Below, one piece after another: positions 12,512-25,429 of a DNA stretch of 64,000 bases (its first letter is position 1; each line of letters opens with the position of its first letter). The DNA comes from Terfezia claveryi. Its lineage: Eukaryota; Ascomycota; Pezizomycetes; Pezizales; Pezizaceae. Where the stretch lies: NCBI GenBank assembly GCA_015179025.1, contig WHUX01000029.1:310001-374000 (forward strand), written 5' to 3'. The translations under genes were made by a program, and so were the position numbers. Below the pieces are notes generated by a model. It had not been told where the DNA came from, made no database searches, and saw only the letters and a list, made by a program, of their open reading frames with translations.

Positions 12512-15500
12512 GTTAAGTGATTGCCTCCACTGCCGGCGGTTTAGCTAACGCATGGCACCAGAAACCGCCCATCCCCAGATACCTGCTACTGTGCGGAACG
12601 GGGCAAGTGCAAAGATGCCACGGCCATCGCCGACACGTACAAGAAGCACAACGAGTCCAGGCGAATGGCAAACACCAGAAAGAAAAAAAACTGGGTAGTG
12701 GTATGGGGCGGCGAGCGAGACAGCTGCTATGCCCGTGCCAGCAAATACACTGGCTGGTAGCTGGAACCGAGCAAGCACAATTCAAAGAGGACCGCACACC
12801 CCCTCCGCGGCTGTGGCCCATCCCGAAAACGGCACCTGATAGAGAACAAGCTATGTGGTGGCATGTCAGGAACAGCCCAGCACCGAAGCGAATGCTCGAA
12901 GGAGCTGCCGGTGGGGTGAAAGTCGAGACGCAAGCATCGAGGCAAGCATCAGGCATCAGAAACCCTGCTTCCAACACCCCCCATAAGCTAATATAACAAG
13001 CTTGTGCTGGTTCCAAGGTGGCGGATCGAACTCGAAAGGGGCGCTGTCGGGTCTGCAAGCAACGTGCAGGCTGTCGACTTTGGGGGTTAGGTCAAAATAG
13101 ACTCTGAGCAAGGTGAACCACATGCACATGCACCTAGCGCAGACGTCCACCAGTGGCCTGGGCCAACTGCAGGCGAAGGCAGGGGCGCGAGCAAATCTTT
13201 TTTCTCTTGCAGGGGGACCACCTGGATGCAAAGGTATTTGTATGCACGATTTGTCTGAGCCAGTCAAAGGCTGACGAAATGGCGCAAAATTGACGCTTGA
13301 GGATGTCGAGGAACTCATGAGGCACGAGACATGAGACAGGAGACATAAAGGAACACTGTAATCACCCCTAGAACCTCCTCTCAGCAATTAATTGATGCAT
13401 CGAAAGTTCTTATTTACTTTAAGATAGCTCAGGTGGCTAGTATGCGCACTCGATTCGGGTACCACTTCGCTCGTTGCTTAGTCTTGTTGACACCTCGTTG
13501 CCCATTGTAGATTATTCAGGGCTGGTAAAAGGTTGGGTATATGGCTACCAAGTAGTTTTGGGCAATACTTGACCTACATGCATTCAGCAAGTTCTGACTA
13601 TGATTGCCCCGTATAATTATATCGGTTCTGCCTGCCGCCAATTGTGGCAATTGTTGTATATATATACAAAAGTACTTTACATATATTTCTCGTAAATAGA
13701 AAATCGGCAGGACAGCTGAATTGAGAATTGCGAATGGACAATAACCCACTCTGTTATAGGTTCTCGAGCTACCAGGGAGGGTTCAACGGATGATAAAATA
13801 TTGCGCTGGTGTATTCTAGGCTACCAGTATCATCGCACATGTACTGGTACCTGCGGGCAACTGCCAGAGGTATGCAGAGTAGTGAATCAAAACTAAGCAG
13901 CTGAGCTGACCTTCAGAAGGTCTGCCTGAAGATGGTCTGATCACTTTCGTGGTGACTGTGCCAGTGATGCGGCAGTTTCCAGGGAATTTTAGAACAAAGC
14001 CTGGAATTGCGTGACATGGATCTCCGGGAACATTCCTACCCTACCCGATACTTCCTCCTTACACACTTATGGCCGTATTCATCGCCAGTAGGATTCGTTC
14101 GCCTCGACAATATCGAGTCCAGCTGCTATACTAAAATGGGGAATACAATACTGGTATAGAATTTTGTAGAGAGTAGTAACATCTGCTCTCAAAGGCTTCG
14201 CAAGGAGCTCCGATCAGCTGGTGTGTTTGAGGCTGAACCATCAATGTCATTTCTCCGGGTATACGTGCAGATTTCTTTGATGAATACAGGCCCGTGACCA
14301 CAACCAATACAAGCGTGACACTCACGTGGAATTAACCACACGTCTCCTTAAAGTGGCAATGGGATACGCGCGGTCTGAGTGCATGCAAGTTTGCGCTTCC
14401 ATCTAGCAAGAGGAAAGGTCACATTCCCTTGCCATTCCATAAGAGAGAAGTATTTTTATAAATCCCCTTTGTTTTTTCCACTCCGGTTTGGTAATTTTTT
14501 TTCCCTGCTTGCACCTGAATCAGCCCTGGATCATAAATTGTCGCCAAAACAGATGGAAGGATCCCCCAACCTAAGACCAGTGCGGTAGACCCTTGCCCCA
14601 GGCAGGCCACAAAGAGAGGATCCGCAACTAGCGTGCTAAGGTGACCACCCACTTGGGACGATTAAATTTCAAGTCAAAGCTACTACCGTAGCTCGCGAGA
14701 ACTCATGATGTAATAGTTTAAGGGGAAAACATGTCATGCTACTAGTTGCGAGTTTTCAGAAACCGGAATTGATGTCAATAACATGGGAATTGCCACGGCA
14801 GACAGCACACATCGACGTCGTTCAACTCAGACGCTAGTTCGGCTGTTTATGGTAGTCGGCTTTTGAGTACATTAGGAATATAATACAAGATGTAGAGCCC
14901 AGGGCAACGGAATTGGATCCCGCAGACAATTACCTCCTACACCTTTCGTGTCGACGGGCGTACTTAGGTACTTTGCAGTCATTTCGTTATCGTTACTTAT
15001 GTACCATTTACTTAAGACCTAGAGAAAAGACCGCTGTTGTTCAACTGAACAAGACCTACTATTCCCTAGGTAGTTTTTCAGTCTTTTACATTAGCGTATA
15101 CGTATTGGTCATAATCTGCACCTGATGCTTAGCATGTTGGAATGCGAGGTAAAAGTTGTCTTCAGCTCATGTACATGTGCATGTCACACGGTGTAACACA
15201 ACACTCTGGGCTGATGCATACGACGCATACGCACGTACAACAGACTATGGAAGAACATCAGCTTCAAGTAACCTGACCCATCAACTGAGCTCGCACCATT
15301 ATTTTTGTTCTTTCGACTCCTTGATATCAATGTTGATATGAAATGTATAGGCAATATTTACGAAGGTGAGCCTTGGTCAGGATCATATAACCTAAAAAGT
15401 TGCCTCACCAATAGATATATCCCTGTAGGAGCCTTGGCCATCGACATCAGCAGCAATTTAAAAAGCAATCTCAGTCGAACCCTTGCCAAAAATGCTTGCG

Positions 15501-17613
15501 TGCTGCGGGGGTGGACACAATGACTATGCCTTCTTTGGGACACGTAGAGAATGTCCGTCAGCCAAACCACGGGAGGCGTCCACGCGTGAGAGGGCCCTGT
15601 AATAGATATTAGTCTACCCCGGCCCCTCGATTTCCACGAACCAATAAAAACCAACTGCACATCTTTGTGTTAGTACTCACCTGGCTCACAAACCCGACAT
15701 GGGGCTAATTCACTGAAATAGAACAAAAGCACCTGAAAGGATTTACGAGTGAAATTCCGCAACCGATTACGACCGGTGATGATACCATCATGATCCAAGA
15801 TTCTGAAGCGATGTGATGTGGGAACTTCGAGTTCAGTCTCTATTTTAAATTCCCAAATTAGAAAGTCGTCATGTGGGTGACTCTAGATGATTGAGAAAAC
15901 ACAAATCAGTTCTTATCTGTTTGAAGCATCCACCTTGGGACAAGAACCAATAGGCCAATACTGTAGGTAGTTGCTGTAAGGTGTGGAATGAATTAGACAG
16001 GGTTTTGAAATACTTAATTTGCAATACCCACTAGGTAGATTGCAATCAGACTAAGCAAAGTTCTGGAGGCAGGACGGCGAGCAGTGTTCGTTGAGGTGGG
16101 TAATCTTGCAGTTATGAGTAGGTTGGAATACCTTAGTTGTGCTGTACGGTGTACACAGGGCTTGAAGGCGCTGTCATCTCGCGCCCAAAAAAGCCTACCG
16201 AGCCAGATGGCGGGAGGCTTGAACAAATCTGCCAATCCCGAAGTATTTGGTGCGACGTACTCATGAGGATCAATATCAGCCCATTTTTGCCACCTTTCCA
16301 GAATAGCTTCTGCAGGATGAGCATCACCAATCTCTGGTGGTAAGTAGAATTGCTTTTAATGGACGATTACCATGCCCTACTAGGGGAATATGTTCTATGA
16401 AGGTGCTCACAAGAGTAAATAGAAGCACATTTGGCTGCAATTGCAAGGGATATTTATGCTGTACACCTTAACCCAAGACAGTCCGTGGGCTTCATAACTG
16501 TGTTCGCCCAAGTGCCAAACTTAATTGTTACGTATGTAGCAATGTAACCAGGTAGCAAGACAGTAATAGAAGCCAAGATTTGTCTCGCAATTAGTTTAAT
16601 GCTTGAATCAATTAATTCTATTCTGCTATTGCTGGTTATCATCTCGCTTCCACGTCTCGCTAGAGTATGGTTATTAGACATCACTCCTCGGTGGCAAACA
16701 CGCTTATAACCTCCATGCCCTGTTCTCTACTAGATTGCCTCTTTCGGTCAATTACAGTGAAACCCGATCCTTTTCCACCCTCTTATCCACGGACAAAGCC
16801 CCGTGGCACAATACAACACCCGACCCTGGATCGTGTTCACCCTGCACTAGGGTATACCTCCCTGGCTGAACCTTGCGTGGTGATGTTATCCTATATGAGT
16901 CCAGCCATGCAGAGATTCATGTGAAGTCCTACAGTACGGGTCGGTAATCTACATTGGATGAGACCACGCGAGGGATCCAGGTGAGTGGTACTCGGTACGA
17001 CCACCCTAACCATTCTCGCATCCATTTCCTTGCACTCGATTATGCATCACGCTGTCTTCCATACATACTCTGCAAAAGTTCAACAAAAGGGCAATTGATT
17101 TGTAGCCTCTTATTTTGTGATTGGTGAACCCCAACCTAGTGCACTACGCGTTCCACCCCTAGCCCTTCGTGCTTGGGCATTGTGGCGACTGCAAACATCT
17201 GGTACACGCTTATCGAAGAATGTAACATGCTTTGAACCAGATTGCTGGGTGGGAATTTTGTCTCGGCTGGGGCCAGTCCCATTTCCGTAGCAGGGAAAGA
17301 TCTCAACAATCTTCACTTACGTAATTACGAGGAGATTTGCATAAGACTACCGGTAAGTCTCATGGTTTCGGTAGCTGCTTGATGGTTCGGAAGGCTTTCC
17401 CAGACAGCCTGGGGCCATTGCTGGGGCTGTGACAGATCGCAGATCTAGGTATAACACATATATGTATATCGTTCTTTTTATTTGGGAACTAGCACAAGTA
17501 CAGACAAGCCAGACTAACAGACAAGCTAGTCTGTTGAACAAGACTAGCAAGCGCTAGGCTCCTTGCAAATGAAATGTGATTGTATTTGTACTCAACTAAG
17601 GGAGCATCCTCTA

Positions 17614-17628
17614 GGTAACCAGACTACC
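17614..17628 (-). repeat. dispersed 15-mer, TAGTCTGGTTG family
   Basis: GGTAACCAGACTACC; its reverse complement GGTAGTCTGGTTACC matches the family core over 12 bases. Confidence 0.5.
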
Positions 17629-19211
17629 TCTAGGTGTGAAAGAATAGAGTCCTTTGTTTGACGAAACAATATTGTGATTTAAAGTACATAACTCGAAATA
17701 CATTTAACGCTATCCGGATTGCAATTACCGAGCTCTTGGAATTGAAGTACTGATATTGCAGAGGCAACCAATCGGGTCAATCTAGCGAAGCCAGACTAAT
17801 CTCACGATATCTAAGTCCCAATTGAAATCTGGTTACGGTTCCCTAAGAGGAGGGTCAAGGTCTGAAACCCTAGACAGGTCCCGGAACATCTTATGACCTA
17901 TCAACACCGGAATCAAATTTATATATGTAGCTGCGGTCTGGACTATTCGTGTAACCTTAACAAACCTTAGTTATCGTAAGCGTAATAAATCACCAGCACA
18001 GCTTTGTTGATCGTGGGCTCCTACCGTAGCGGGTGTGGGCCAAAATACATCTTGTACTACATACTTGCCAACTCCTAGTCTGGTTGCTTGCAACTCCCTG
18101 CTGCAGATCGAGGCTAGCCCTTGATTTCCTGGCCATTTTCCCTCAGCATGTAAAGCAGTTATAGCTTTCATAATCTAAGCTTTAGTAGTAGCTCCGTCTT
18201 TATGGTCTTAGCTCTTGCCCCCCAGACATGTGATATGGATTTTCTCCAAGGAATTTATTTTTGGGGTGGGGAGCAAATGAGGTTCTCGGGCTCAAGGACA
18301 GAGATAAGGGTATTTTTATCCCCAAAACAAAAGATACAGGGATTACTTTGTTGCAAACAACTGAAAGATGTGGGGTTTTCTTAGTGCGCTCTGAATGCAT
18401 ATGGTTACGATTCATAAACATTCATTCAATTGCTGTTTTGCCGACCAATGTTTCCTAGATATGTATTTTGATGCCAAGATGTTTACATAGGGTGGTGTTG
18501 AATAGTTGTATTTGATATTTCTCTGAGCTCTTTCCTTCTCGTCACTCATACCCTTGCAGCTAGAATCCTCAGTTCATGAGCATATTGTGCCAAACTGGAT
18601 GGGGTGGCCGCCACTCGATTTAACCGAGGGTGGGGAAAAAAACGTGATTTAAAGTATTTCACTAACTGTTATTTTGGGGGGTGACTAAATTGATGCCAGA
18701 ACTACTAGACTAGTGGAAATACATCTCATGACATGGACAGAAACCACCTGCTCTAGCACAGTTTCCAGCCCTGAAGAAGCACATATTCTCACCAACCCTC
18801 TATGCCTACAGGGGATCGCTGGGTCAACACCAATTGAGTCCATGAGCCCTTACTAATAGCTAACTTGTACTACATAAGCGCCGCTGTCAGCTGGCTCAGG
18901 GCGAACACTTAGGGCATATGACAAAGATATATGGTCCCTCTTTGGGGAATTAAACAATGCAACTTGGGGTGGGTGAACAACAAGAAATCGGCAAACTACT
19001 TAACCTACAGGGATTTTTTTTTTGACAGATTCTACTGTAAAAAAAGGCGGCAGTGAAAAAAAAACACTGAATAATATCAGACATGTGCAACGCTGCATAC
19101 CTATCTGCAGGAATTTTCTTTAGAACAAATTTAGAACAGAAAGATTTCTGTTTGTCAGACCGATTCGGAAGAATAAGCAAGCATATATCAACCACTTGCT
19201 GAGGGAAATTA

Positions 19212-19279
19212 GTAAAAGGAAAAAAAAAAAAGAAAAAAAAAAGAAAAGGAAAAAGGAAAAAGGAAAAAGAAAAAAGAAA
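19212..19279. repeat. A-rich (AAAAAG)n tract
   Basis: About 68 bp of A runs interrupted by single or paired G. It is the purine-strand counterpart of the longer TTTTTC tract near 51.3 kb. Confidence 0.85.
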
Positions 19280-22200
19280 CTCACTATCAGCAAGAGCTGA
19301 TGGCACTAGGCTGCAACTTGCTTGGATGCGGAGGCCACGTGGGAACTACCCATTTGGGAGCGGGCTTTGAGGGTAACTAGTTCGTCAGGCTCGGAGACTA
19401 TAGCTAGATGGGTAACATACTTGTAGAGACCTATATGTCTTTAGTACTGAGTAACTAATCAGGAGCATTATCGCCGGCATGCATGCATTTCTAGTACACC
19501 TTTCAATCTATTAACAACAATAGTGAGAGCTGAAAAACAATCCGTAGGAACAGATGCTTTGATGCTTACCCACATAGTATTAATACATGAATCCCAGGGA
19601 AGTCAGCTCAACAAAGATATCAATATCAGAAGGTAATTAATTACAAAGGTTCACCATTATCCAAATGCAAATCCAGAGCAGGCATTTGTCCCAGCATTGA
19701 GAACCTGACTCGAGGCAACCCCAGATGCTGCTTACTGAGCTTGAGCTTGAGGGTGGATGATATGATATTTGCGGGTTTGAAGGGTGCTGATTGAATGCAA
19801 AGTAAATTTTTGACAGTTCACTGTCTATAAATGGAGCACATACATGCCAAGCAAGCATGAATATAGGTAACTAATATATGATCTTGTAGTTTTGCCAACC
19901 AAATCCCGAGCTATCGGTGTTCTTGTTTATCCAAGGAAGTTTACCGCGGAAGTTGATAGCGGGATACATCAAAAGTTATTCTCATACAGAACGAATGCAT
20001 GACTTCCATCCGAATTGCTATGAGATCATGGAAAAAAGGCAAGCAGAGAAATATTCAGTTTTGCGATTTTATTCATGGCTTGGCAAGCGTGACCTAGGTA
20101 GTTAAGGTGGCCGAAGTATGTGAAATGTGTTTTCAAAGAAGTAACCTATGTATCAGGGTAATTCAACTTCCAAGACATTTGATCTGAGCAAGATGACGAT
20201 TGCCCCATTTCATAGTGAGTTCTTGCCCCGGTCGTTGTACGACCCTGGAACATAACATCACCGAAACTAGTAAGTTTGGAGAGAGAAAAAAGTAAACATT
20301 TACCTGCAAATGGGTCACTGGTCGCCTCACTGGATCTCGGCATGCTTCCACCTGCAGATTGGCTGCTGCGGAACAAACCCACAGAAATGTTTGATCACAC
20401 TGGAGGCCTCATTTTTGTAGCATTGGGCAGAAAAGAACAGAAGGGCACCTCGGACCGGTCCGCGGACAGGCAAGGCTTGGTAATGTAGGGTATCATACAC
20501 ATATCATCACGTATACTGGGCGCCAGCCCCGCCCGCACGTACCAGGGCGGACTAGTGTCGCAAACTTCGAGAAATTGTTTGAAATGCCTCTTTCTATGCA
20601 TGGAAGGGAATTTTCAGCAGTTTGTCCTAAGCCCTGATTCTGCGGCACAGCAGGGTCATGCAGGGTCATTTTATCAAGTTCTGTGTTATCCGAAACATGA
20701 CTTGTGAATCTTGATTGATAAATAAACAGCGAACGTTGCAAGTGCAAGCAGCGACGGAGCTGATCACAAACTTCAGTTGTCCATGGCTAGCGGGAGCCAC
20801 CTAATACATAAAACATAGCAAGGGTCCATCAAACGCGATTGTTTGATCACAGGCAAATTCTGGCTGCGATCTTCTCGATTGATCTACCCATCGTGTTGAT
20901 CCCCAATGTCGCTCAAAGATGTCAGCCACACCAACATTACTTTTCCTGATATGATCTGAGACAGCGGCTAGAGTCAGTGACAATCCTCTGTACACTGAGA
21001 CGGTATGCTTCGAAGGGGGGCGTTGTACACGTACACACAGGACAGTAAGTTAAATAAATTTTTGGATTATCTCCGGAGATTCATGATTGCCTCTGTGGGG
21101 GACCATCGTGAACAATTCTGTCAGCCTGATGGAGCGTGTGCAAAAAATGCATCACCTCTGTACACCAATAGGAGAGGAAATACCATTTGGTAGAAAAAAA
21201 ACCATAACCTTGGCGGTGGTGCGGGGGGAAACATGTGGGAATATTTGCCATAATTAAATAAAACATCACGTGACTCGCTTAAGTTGCCAAATCTTCAAGC
21301 CTTTGCCTAGGACGGAGTTAAACACGTGAACTTGAAGGGACAATATACAGAGAGATTTACAGACCTTGATGCAGGAATTGGTTTCATGTCGTTTGAAGGA
21401 TAGTTCTGCACTTCTACTGAGCGCTATCACATTTTAAATATCCGTTGCTTCTGCCGCGAGCCTATGCATGTGGCTCTGTTGAATTGAGCCAAGGGAAAGA
21501 CTTGGAGAGCGAGAGGGCGGGGCATGGCGCCTAGAGTAAGAATGTTGGAAGGAGAGGAAAAAGGAAGTTAGATAGTGGAATGTGTAATATCAAAAAGGTA
21601 GATGTGGGAAGGAGGGAGGATGTGGGACAATACTTAAGGTAGCATTTGATAGTATATAGCAAGCACTCAATGAAATGATTGATATCCAATGCCTGTAAAA
21701 CCTTGGATTTATGGTGTTTTTAGTTTGGGGCGACTAGTTGGGTTATTCAAACAGCGTGGGATTTGTTACCCTCAACACTCCAATTCACGTGAAATGTTGA
21801 ATCTGGTTCTTATTAGTGGTCCAAACATTTCGTATTGCTATTGGCTTTCGCATCTGAAGGGTATAACTAGAAATTGTGATGGAGAAAGTGGTTCAGGAAG
21901 GCTTCTTGTGACCAGTGTGAGCTAGAGAGGGCTAGTCAGCAATGGGAGCATATAAGGCAGAACGTTGCACCTAGACGTCATGTAACACCCCGTCCCCTAC
22001 GAATTAAAAGATCCGTTAAAGTCATCGTAGACACTAGAAGTGATCGTCACAAAATCAAGATGCAGACGGCAATGGATGATTTAAACGTTTGTTCATATGG
22101 GACGTAGCAGGTGAGCCGCAGCAACACAAACTTCAGGGGAGCGAGGCGTCATTATGCGCCTCTTCGTAGAGCGCAAATGAGTTTAGCTTTCGAACATGGC

Positions 22201-23283
22201 TTTATGGAGCAAGAGCGTTCCGGGGGAGTTTGAACATAGGAAGAGGAGGTGGAAGTGAGTGAGGAGAGGGAAAGGAGTGGTTTGGTGATGTATAGTCATG
22301 CGAATATGGGAGGTGGAGTGTGGCATGGAGAGAGAGGGGCACTCATCAACCTTTAGAGGTCAACCCAGCAATGAACAACTTTTCCCCCATCACAAGATTT
22401 TTCTCAATCATTAGAGATGGTGTTCATCATCCAGTATTGAAACCAAAGACTGCCAGAGTGTTCCTGGCTATGAATATATTGGATGGCTGTGCACGAGCGA
22501 CGACGCGAGTAGCAAAACGACGACGACGTGAACAAATAACGATTTTTGGTAAGAATTTTGTCTTCTCGGTGCTATGCTCTCACAATGTTAGATCAAGTCC
22601 TCTGGCGGTATAAATAAGGAAACGAGAAAAGAAATAGAAAAAAGCGAGAGTCAGTGGTATAATATGATAGCCAAAAAAATTATGAACGAACGTAGAGAAA
22701 CCAGGAAAGGCACCACAACTCAAACCCATCTCGGGGGACCACAAAGCCAAGTGGAGGGTATGGGCGGAATACTGAACTGAAGCCCGATTTACGCGGAATT
22801 GAAGAGCATCAGGTTCAACCCAATGAATATCAACCTTCGCCAGTCCTGGACACGATGGGTAATCTAACAAAAATTCGACAACTCTATTCCAACGCATCCC
22901 TACACAACGGCTTTTGTTCCTTCACCATCTCAGCACAGCCAACTCACATGCTTACCCTTCTCCTTCCCCCGCTCGAAAAAAAAAAAAGAGCCACCTATCT
23001 GTACAAAAGAGATTAAAGAATCAACCCCAGACCAGAAGTGCATTCACTAAAAACTAACAAAAGCAAGAAAGCCTAGACACCTGTCAAGCAAGCCCAGCCA
23101 GATAGAGACCGCAAAGGGAAAATGTTAATCAAATGTCCCAACCCAATTCTCCAACAAATGAGAAGAATTATCTCAGAAGGAGTTGAATCCGCTTAAATAA
23201 ATAAATTAATGTGGTTTACAGCGTGAATGATTCACCATGGATTCAATAATGGCAGATGGAAAAGAAAATTTGGTCCAACATGC

Positions 23284-25429
23284 CTATAGTACTTCTTCTT
23301 GTGACCCACCGCGGTTAGGCAATATGAGGACACCGGGCTCCATAACACCACAACGTAGCCGCTTTGGGCCGAGACCATTATTTAAAGGCGGTGTTCTCAT
23401 TTGTAATTGCACTTTCATCTGCGGTGTCATACCAGAGCTCAGATTGGGAGAGACCCCATTATCGGTTTCCGGGATTGGTAGTGCTAGCTCACATATGCGG
23501 CGTTTGCGGCAATAGGACAATGGACCCTCCTTCGTCCCTGAATTGACTCCAGGGCTAAACTCCTTCGAAGCTTTTGGCCTAAGCGATAAATACCTAGGCG
23601 GCGATGGCGTAGGTGTGTTGAGTCCCGTATCCTTTGCACTATTGTGCTGTGCTGGGGCAATGGCAGCCGAAATGACTCGGGAAGTTTTATTACATTGCCT
23701 CCTAACATCGAGAGAACCTACTGAGTCGAAAGATGATGCTGAAGATATGGACGATGACCTCGAGAAAGCGAATGGTGAAGATGATGTAGATGAATCAGAG
23801 TCATTGAGAGTCTCAGGACTAGATGTCATCGAACAGGATAAAGAGGAACGCCAAGTCAATATGGTAGGTCGAACCGCAGATGTTGGTGGCCGAGATTTCT
23901 CCCCATCAGATTTCACCGGACACTTTCTCGGTAAGAAAGCCATGTCCTCGGTAGTGCATCTTTGCAACTGATTCTTCTGTGCAGCTGCAGCCGCTGAGCT
24001 CATAGCATTTCCTGACCCAAGCCTCACTGCAGGAGTTTTGAGAGGGGAGATTGTTGATAGCGCTGCCAGTCGCGATGATTGAGGGAGGGACTTGAATGAG
24101 GTGTTTTGAGGTACTGGTTCTAAGGTTGGTAGTGGAAGTAATTGATTCTGGGGAGATGACAAAAGTGACGAAACAGTAACCTTCGGGATCGTAATCGTAG
24201 ATGATGTGGCTGAAGCTGTTGCTACTGGCGCTGGATTCGGAATTGGCGTGGTGCATCCACTTTCTGTTTCCGCGCTCATGTGGCAAGCAGCAGCAGGTAC
24301 AACGATCTTCTGCGGTACGATCTCGGGAGCTCGTTTTGTACCATGTGCTTTCCCTACATTATCATCCTCAATATTGAGCTCTGGAGTAAGCTTGACAATG
24401 AGCCTACTCCACTCTGCCTTCCTTGCCTCATCGCTAGGCGAACCTGGTCCCCCTGATCCTGATGTGTATTTGACCACAAGATCTGCCCACTTCTGAAAGA
24501 TGGTCTCGGAGATGTGCAAGCGCCAATTCACTGCATCCAGAAATGCCATTTCATTAATGTTGATCTCTGTTGTTTGTAACCCAGAAATCCTGCTCCAAGC
24601 TCTTGCCGAGTAATTGCGATCTTGGAGATACTTTGATGCCAGGATCAATGCTGCCAAGAACATCCGACGGCCACATTGGAGCGCTCGCATTTGTTGTGCA
24701 TTTTCCTGGGACATGTCTGAGAAATCACCTTTCGGTATATGTGGTCGTACAATGACCAAGTAGTACAGGGCCACCTGCAGAGTCGAGTAGCTAGTCCTGG
24801 ACCTCCGGAGAGTTTCCTGGATGAAAGTGCGTAATGGAAGGACACCCTTTCCAGCGCTTGCTTCAGCCTTTCCGTTCATGTAAGTTGGCCATATGGTTTC
24901 TACTATTTGAGCTGCAGAGTCTTCAAAACAGAAGCTCAGGGTAATTTAGCGACCTTATATCAAACGGTTCCTGGTGGAAGTACGTACCAACGAGATTGTC
25001 CACAAAGTTAGTTTTACGTTCTGCTTGCCTAACGAGCGTAGGAACAGGGGGCATGGAACATGAATCAGAAAGGCAGGTCGTTCTATTTACTTCAGTACAT
25101 CTTTGTGCTCTTCTTTGATGTTGTCGTTGCTCGACCGCAGGAGGTGGAACTCTCAAGGTTCGGGTAGAAATCGTCTGACGGATATCCTCTTTGCTGCGTT
25201 GTTCTTGAGACCATGCATGGCGTTCAATGTCACCTAAATAGAGGACACCTTCCGAAGACTGTATTGAGGTTAGAGAGGCGATAGATGAAGCAACCGACGA
25301 CGATACTGTAGCCGCAAGAGAAAAGATAGAAGAGGCGGAAGATGACACCGACGATGCTATACTGGGGGAGTACGGGGGCTTTGATATCTTGGATCTATCG
25401 GTACTTCGATCAGGTGAATGGGTGCTCAT
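23284..25429 (-). CDS. Pcl-type cyclin (PCL5-like, Cyclin_N domain)
   Basis: Predicted 692-aa cyclin in two exons, 25429-24988 and 24920-23284. Joining GTTG/GTACGT to TTTTGAAG/AC restores NFVDNLVDSAAQIVETIWP and leads into the cyclin box (about residues 145-290: LRTFIQETLRRSRTSYSTLQ, ALYYL, RRMFLAALILASKYLQD, LDAVNWRLHIS). Cyclins of this group activate Pho85/PhoA-type kinases; yeast Pcl5 directs Gcn4 turnover, a role only inferred here. The C-terminal half is a long Ser/Pro-rich disordered tail, larger than in the yeast protein. I start at ATG 25429 because an upstream ATG (25501) sits in what looks like a leader intron: donor GTAAGT near 25516, branch GCTAATCAC and acceptor GTTTAG. If that intron is retained, the protein gains 24 residues. 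Confidence 0.88.

Larger units (their letters stand above)
12512..23283. other. gene-poor tract of about 10.8 kb
   Basis: I find no frame with a recognisable domain, family motif or convincing exon chain on either strand. The first kilobase is relatively GC-rich and could hold the promoter of the zinc-finger gene; the rest is AT-rich with short frames. Visible structure: the dispersed motif at 17614 and related fragments near 17503 and 17791, and an A-rich tract at 19212. Long non-coding RNAs or very short genes cannot be excluded. Confidence 0.55.

Noticed and set aside
12513..13058. 181-codon minus-strand frame and overlapping plus-strand frame
   Set aside because: Both are open because of local GC-rich composition; no domain, and neither can be joined to the zinc-finger exons.
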